Shown here one piece after another: positions 59,780 to 64,000 of a DNA stretch of 64,000 nucleotides; the first letter of the stretch is position 1, and the number at the start of each line of letters is the position of its first letter. The position numbers and the translations under genes are program-made. A model generated the notes under the pieces. The model made no database searches. It worked only from the letters and a program-made list of their open reading frames with translations, and was not told the origin of the DNA. This DNA is from Macrosoma leucophasiata (Eukaryota; Arthropoda; Insecta; Lepidoptera; Hedylidae). The stretch covers positions 10,930,001 to 10,994,000 of the forward strand of contig JAWQUS010000026.1 of NCBI GenBank assembly GCA_036365455.1. The letters run 5' to 3'.

Positions 59780-62733
59780 AATATATTATAATGCAATAAT
59801 TATTTTTACAGTTTTATCCATTTTTGTGAACAAACATGGTTCTAGTTTATTTTTTTTATAACCTAAGAATTGCAACAAATCATCAACTCTCTTATACCAT
59901 GCCCTTGATGATTGTTTTAGGCCATAAATAGCACGTTATAAACGCAAAACCTTGTTCACATTATCATCACTAACCTGAAAACCTGGTGGCTTTACCATAT
60001 ACACATTTTTATTTAAGAAACCATTTAGAAATGCAGTATCTACATCCAAGTGACAAATATCCAAGTGAAGTTGAACTGCTAAAGCGAATAACAATCTCAA
60101 ACTAGAATGCCTAACTACAGGTGAAAAACATTCATCAAAATCAATGCCCGGCTTTTGGGTGAAGCCCTTAGCAACTAGCCTGGCTCTGTACCTGACATTA
60201 TTATCGTTATCAATTTTTCGCTTAAAGACCCATTTACATGGTACAACAGTGCCACTTTGAGGAACATCCACTAACTCCCAAGCGTATTGTCATCAAATGA
60301 TTTAAATTCACTTTGTATAGCTAATTTCCACTGTTCACTTTCTGGTCCACTCAATGCTTCATCTAGAGATATTTCACTTGCACTTATGTCATTGCTTTGA
60401 CCTACACACACACCGCCAAAACCGTAACGATCGAAAACTGTGGCCTGGCTGGCACAGGCTCCACAGGTTCAACCACTAGCATGTCTTCAGAGTCCTCAAA
60501 GCCCTCTTCACCACTGCTGTAACTTTCTCTTTTGGGTTTCAGTACCTCTTCCTGCTCTTGATCTTTCTCTGTTTTTGTGTGCTTCATGTTCCCCACTTCC
60601 TGGGTACATTTTTCTCTCTCTTCTTTCATAGAAAAGATATCGTTAGTTCCCTCAGTAATGTCAATATGTATCACTTCTTGTTTCTGGTCAATCCCCTCCT
60701 CAATCACAACAATATCCCTTGCTATTGTGACTTTGTTATTTTTGGGATTGTAAACTTGGTAACCTTTGACATGGTTTGAGTAACCAACAAGAATTCATTC
60801 AATTGCTTTTCTGTCTAATTTCAATCGTTTTTCTTTTGGTATGTGTACCATAGCCTTACTTCCAAAGATACGTAAATTACTGACATCTGGCTTAGCCCCG
60901 GTCCATATCTCTATTGTGTCTTGTTGTCTAATCCTGATGCGACTGACCTGTTGCGCAAATAAACTGCAGTGTTCACTGCTTCTGCCCAAAAAAGTTTTGC
61001 TAATCCAGCATCGAACAACAAACATCTAGCCTTTTCTACGACTGTACGGTTGTACCTTTCACAGAGACCATTCTGTTCCAGTGTGTATGGACAAGTTTTC
61101 TGATGTATAATTCCGGACGATTGCAAGAAATTTTCAAATTCCTTACTGCAGAATTCTGTACCATTATCTGTCCTCAATACTTTCAGCTTTCTGCCTGTCT
61201 GATTTTCTACTAATGTCTTGAATGCTTTGTAAATTGAAAATACTTCATCCTTGGTCTTCAGGAAATATACAAATGCCATCCGACTATAGTCATCGACGAA
61301 CAGCAAAAAATATTTAATTCCTCTAATAGACCTGGTATCCATAGGTCCACAGACATCTGCGTGCACCACCTCAAGAAGATCCTTTTCTCTGTTGCCAACA
61401 TGACAAAAAGGCAGCCTTGATTGTTTTCCCTCACAACACACAACGCAGCTAGTCTTACTGACCTTGGCCCTGTCCGAATATGACATACCTTTTACAGCAC
61501 CATCCCTCATCACATTGAGATCTTTGCTGTTTAGATGGCCAAATCTTCTATGCCACACACTTCCAGACACTGAAGTTAACAAACAATCTATTTGCTTAAT
61601 TCTCAATTTGTAAACACCTCCAATCACATCTGCGATTGCTACAAGTTCATTGTTTTGGTTATAAATATAACAGTGTTTCTTGTCAAATGTCACATTGTTT
61701 CCTTTGCTCACTAACTGGCTGACTGACAATAAGTTCGTAGCCAAGTTTGGCACATATAACACTCCCATAACTGTATTTTCGTGCTCGGTATCTCCGACAA
61801 GAGTAGTTATGTGGACATCTTCACAGCTTCCAACAGGAATTTTCGTCTTATCAGCGATAATAATGTCTATCACTTGGTGTTGATTTGTTGAGTTCAACAA
61901 CCAATCTTTATTTGACGTTAAATGACAGCTGGCACCACTATCGATGTACCAATCCGTTTGATTAAAATTACCGCTGAGAGAGAAAGATTGCACTAAATGC
62001 ATTAGATTCCTTGTTATTAATGTTTAATTTGCATTTATTCATGTAATGTCCAATCTGTTTACATTTGAAACATCTTATTGTGATCATTGACGTTCCGCGA
62101 TGTCGATTGTCTATGCGTTTGTTTGTTGTCTCTGTGTAGCCACTGTTGCCAACTTTTCGACGCAAATGCGTTCTGTGTAGAACTCGTTCCAACACTACCA
62201 ACTTCACTTCCATCCTCCATATACAGTAATTTTGACTTAATGGCGTCGACCGTTAACTCAATACCTGAATGCTCCACCGCCATTATCATTAGCTCAAATT
62301 TTTCAGGCAATCCTGCTAACAACAAAGACCCGACCCACTCGTCACTTATTTTAAAGCCGGTATTGTTCAATCGCTGGCTTGTTTCCAACAATGTAGTCAC
62401 ATATTGAGACATGGAATCACAATTTTCACGACGAATTGATATTAAGTTACGAAGTAATCCGATGTGCCGCGTGTAGCCATTATCATCAAATAGTTTTTTC
62501 AGCTTCTGCCATAGCCCCATTGCAGTTGGTTCACTTTTAATATGCACAAATAAACTGGGATCTATAGTTAAAACTATTTTTGCTTTCGCTTTCGCATCGT
62601 TCGGATCTCCGCCGGTCGTGATGCATTGTTGCATGTTTTCCAACACGAGATAGTTCTCCACAGCGAATGCCCAATCTTCGTAATTTTCTCTACCCTTTAG
62701 CTTTGCGATACTAGCAATAAGGTTTGTCGACAT
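59780..62733 (-). pseudogene. Copia-type LTR retrotransposon gag-pol, broken and truncated
   Basis: The order on the minus strand is gag, protease, integrase, RT. Gag (about 224 codons from 62733) begins MSTNLIASIAKLKGRENYED. After a frameshift comes a CCHC knuckle (CFKCKQIGHYMNKC). The protease motif is WYIDSGASCHLTSN. Next are a pre-integrase region (VWHRRFGHLN, CVVCCEGKQ) and an integrase with catalytic HADVCGPMD, LRTDNGTEFC and EQNGLCERYN. Damage includes a frameshift near 60,950, an in-frame TGA at about 60,793 (before ILVGYSNHVKGYQVY), further frame loss near 60,400, and an in-frame TAA at about 59,934 within the RT (between KVLRL and RAIYGLKQ). The RT is cut off before the YVDD motif, so RNase H and the 3' LTR are missing. 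The gag-IN-RT order defines Copia rather than Gypsy. Confidence 0.9.
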
Positions 62734-62779
62734 TTTAGTACTATATTTTCACCAATAAAACTTTTCACTCGTGTGATAG

Positions 62780-62795
62780 CCCATAACCTATAATA
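62780..62795 (-). other. Probable Copia primer binding site
   Basis: The minus strand reads GGTTATGGGCTATCAC upstream of gag. The first ten bases match the complement of the initiator tRNA-Met anticodon region, which primes many insect Copia elements. The adjoining LTR (right of 62,796) cannot be delimited because no second LTR is present. Confidence 0.6.
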
Positions 62796-63351
62796 AAAAC
62801 GCACTGGATGGGCAACGACTGACATTTTATTCATAAATACATAAAGCATACAGTAGATGTCACTACTTATCATATCTTTTTGTTATACATTTTTTCAACA
62901 ATTTTTCATGCTTGCTTCTTCGATATTAATATCCGAAGAATGCTATTTCAACGACTCGTATCACGCAATAAAATGTACAGGGGACCATTACTCGTTCACT
63001 ATCGGATTCTTTGTGGGCGCGTATTGTAATTCGAGATACTAGGTGCAATGGATTGTAAGCTCTTTAGTACTGGAAAACGAGGTCTCATTTCAGAGAAATA
63101 TTATTTCCAAGTATTGTTGATGGTTCTGATGATACAGTATTGATGGAACGGGTGGAAATGTTCCTCCGACGAAATGGAAGGATCCTACAACGATTGACGT
63201 TGGGAAGGTGTATATTTGCCAACTCTTGAGATATCTTCGCATGTGCGATGTTATTCGATTGACACGCCATCTATCCGTACTAGACAAGTACTTAAGGTTT
63301 CGTCTGTGTATCACTAGTTGCCGCCTTAATGTAGTGGACGCCACAGTAGGA
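62796..63351. other. Possible 5' LTR remnant and unassigned sequence
   Basis: By position, the region right of the primer site should hold the Copia 5' LTR. I cannot fix its outer end. 63,050-63,350 is of higher GC and has open frames but no motif that I recognise. Confidence 0.35.
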
Positions 63352-63502
63352 ATTTTTTTTTATGGAACCAGCATAGCAAACATACTTGTAATTCATAAGG
63401 ATGTTAAAATATGACTCCTGCCTATAGACAAAAATGCAGATGCGTTGCCATCCTTGGAACCAACTTGTTATTTAACTGTGATAGTTATTATGAGGCTATA
63501 CA
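63352..63502 (-). repeat. Family A, sub-type b, truncated by the next copy
   Basis: TTTATGGAACCAGCATAGCA, GACTCCTGCCTATAGACAAA and GTGATAGTTATTATGAGGCT. It ends exactly where the next copy's poly(T) begins. Confidence 0.75.
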
Positions 63503-63797
63503 TTTTTTTATGTAATGAAAGTGGTTAACAATCATGCAGTTCACATTGATGTTAAGTGATGACTGCAGCCTATAGACACCCACACAATGACCAGAGGTCA
63601 AAATGCAGATGCGCTGCCACTCCTGAGGCATTAGGTGATATGCCTCTGTGCCTGAAATTACAGGGCCGTACATTACCACCTGACCAGAACACGGTAGTTC
63701 TAAAGAGTTAAAGACTAGCTTTTGGCGGCAGAGAGATGAGGTAATGCGGTGGTGCCTACGCCCTCGAGTTCCTGCACACAAACTCTACCACCAGTAA
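63503..63797 (-). repeat. Family A, sub-type c with a sub-type b 5' end
   Basis: The 3' two-thirds carry sub-type c variants (ACACAATGACCAGAGGTCAA). The 5' part is b-like (CCTACGCCCTCGAGTTCCTG) and separated by a divergent stretch (TCTAAAGAGTTAAAGACTAG). It is either a mosaic or an insertion into the older copy, whose 5' end remains outside. Confidence 0.8.
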
Positions 63798-63837
63798 CAA
63801 ACTTACTAATTTTTGCTAGGTATAAGCAGTAGGAAAA

Positions 63838-63990
63838 AAATGTGCAGCAGTATTTCGCGATAAAACTACCGCCACTACGATTGCCAATCCCCTAAACCTT
63901 AATGACGCACAACACTGTTGTGAGTAACTTCGGGGATGGGTTTTGTCCAGCAATTGCTATGTTTTTATGTTAAAAAATGGGACGTATATT
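63838..63990 (+). repeat. Element D
   Basis: GCGATAAAACTACCGCCACT, ACGATTGCCAATCC, ATGACGCACAACACTGTTGT and GGTTTTGTCCAGCAATTGC. The tail is degenerate. Confidence 0.65.
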
Positions 63991-64000
63991 CAATTCACAT

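Noticed and set aside
63090..63344. 84-codon minus-strand frame near the Copia 5' end
   Set aside because: No recognisable motif, and overlapping frames exist on both strands. Left unassigned.

Overview
The window looks like repeat-dense nuclear DNA of an insect, most probably a moth or butterfly. It is AT-rich and eukaryotic in character: there are no bacterial-style operons or long host reading frames, but there are tRNA-derived SINEs, poly(A)-tailed retrocopies, mariner and Copia remnants and an RTE-type LINE. Several dispersed sequences are ones I recall as common in Lepidoptera (the 'ACTGGTGGTAG' retroelement, the 'GGCTTCGCCCGCG' repeat and 'ACCATCAGGTGACCCG'-like LINE tails). The species cannot be told from the sequence. 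I recognise no host protein-coding exon. The only ordinary host gene I can support is a class II tRNA-Leu(AAG) on the minus strand at 8841-8921.

Layout. 1-3,600: a reversed RTE-tailed short element, a 55-bp tandem array, a LINE ORF2 C-terminus and several 'family A' copies. 3,611-4,454: a CpG-rich minisatellite of about 56 units of 15 bp. 4,800-12,600: fragments of several families, the tRNA-Leu gene, foldback MITEs and tRNA-derived SINEs. 13,077-14,225: three-level nesting (582-bp element H in a LINE 3' end in a tRNA-type SINE). 15.5-20 kb: a foldback MITE, a 5S-rRNA-like SINE and a small direct duplication. 21-25 kb: decayed RTE pieces and a dead mariner. 26.6-33.5 kb: a second 5S-type SINE, the inverted near-identical H copy, two TIR MITEs and tRNA-SINEs with perfect target-site duplications. 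36-42.7 kb: a perfect-looking GC-rich hairpin, a LINE RNase-H remnant, a large inverted duplication, a third 5S-type SINE with a 13-bp TSD, and a duplicated segment split by two family A insertions. 44-48.5 kb: a complete foldback MITE, LINE fragments and a second mariner in opposite orientation. 51.7-57.6 kb: a 5S-type SINE cleanly inserted in another repeat, a duplicated segment around a decayed RTE fragment, and a full-length RTE-like LINE (54,401-57,620) with an uninterrupted 1012-aa endonuclease/reverse transcriptase ORF and an 11-bp TSD. 57.7-64 kb: foldback elements, a decayed Copia element and more family A.

How the parts fit: the intact RTE element is the only potentially autonomous element seen. 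Two non-autonomous families (the 5S-like SINE E and short element D) end in a 3' tail resembling that of the RTE family (CAGCAGTGGACG-type sequence followed by an ATG/ATT trinucleotide run). This suggests they are mobilised by RTE machinery. All other protein-coding remnants (two mariners, Copia, and LINE fragments of at least four lineages) are visibly broken.

Family labels used below. A: about 285-bp retroelement starting ACTGGTGGTAG and ending ACATAAAAAA, with sub-types a, b and c. B: tRNA-derived SINE of about 290 bp. D: RTE-tailed short element. E: 5S-like SINE. F and S: 'GGCTTCGCCCGCG' repeats. G: second tRNA-type SINE. H: 582-bp hairpin-ended element. I: tRNA-like foldback SINE. J, K, M, P, Q, R: inverted-repeat (MITE-like) elements. 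L: 'CTGGTGACAGAC' repeat. N: LINE-type 3' tail. LINE-C: ORF2 C-terminal fragments of one non-LTR lineage.
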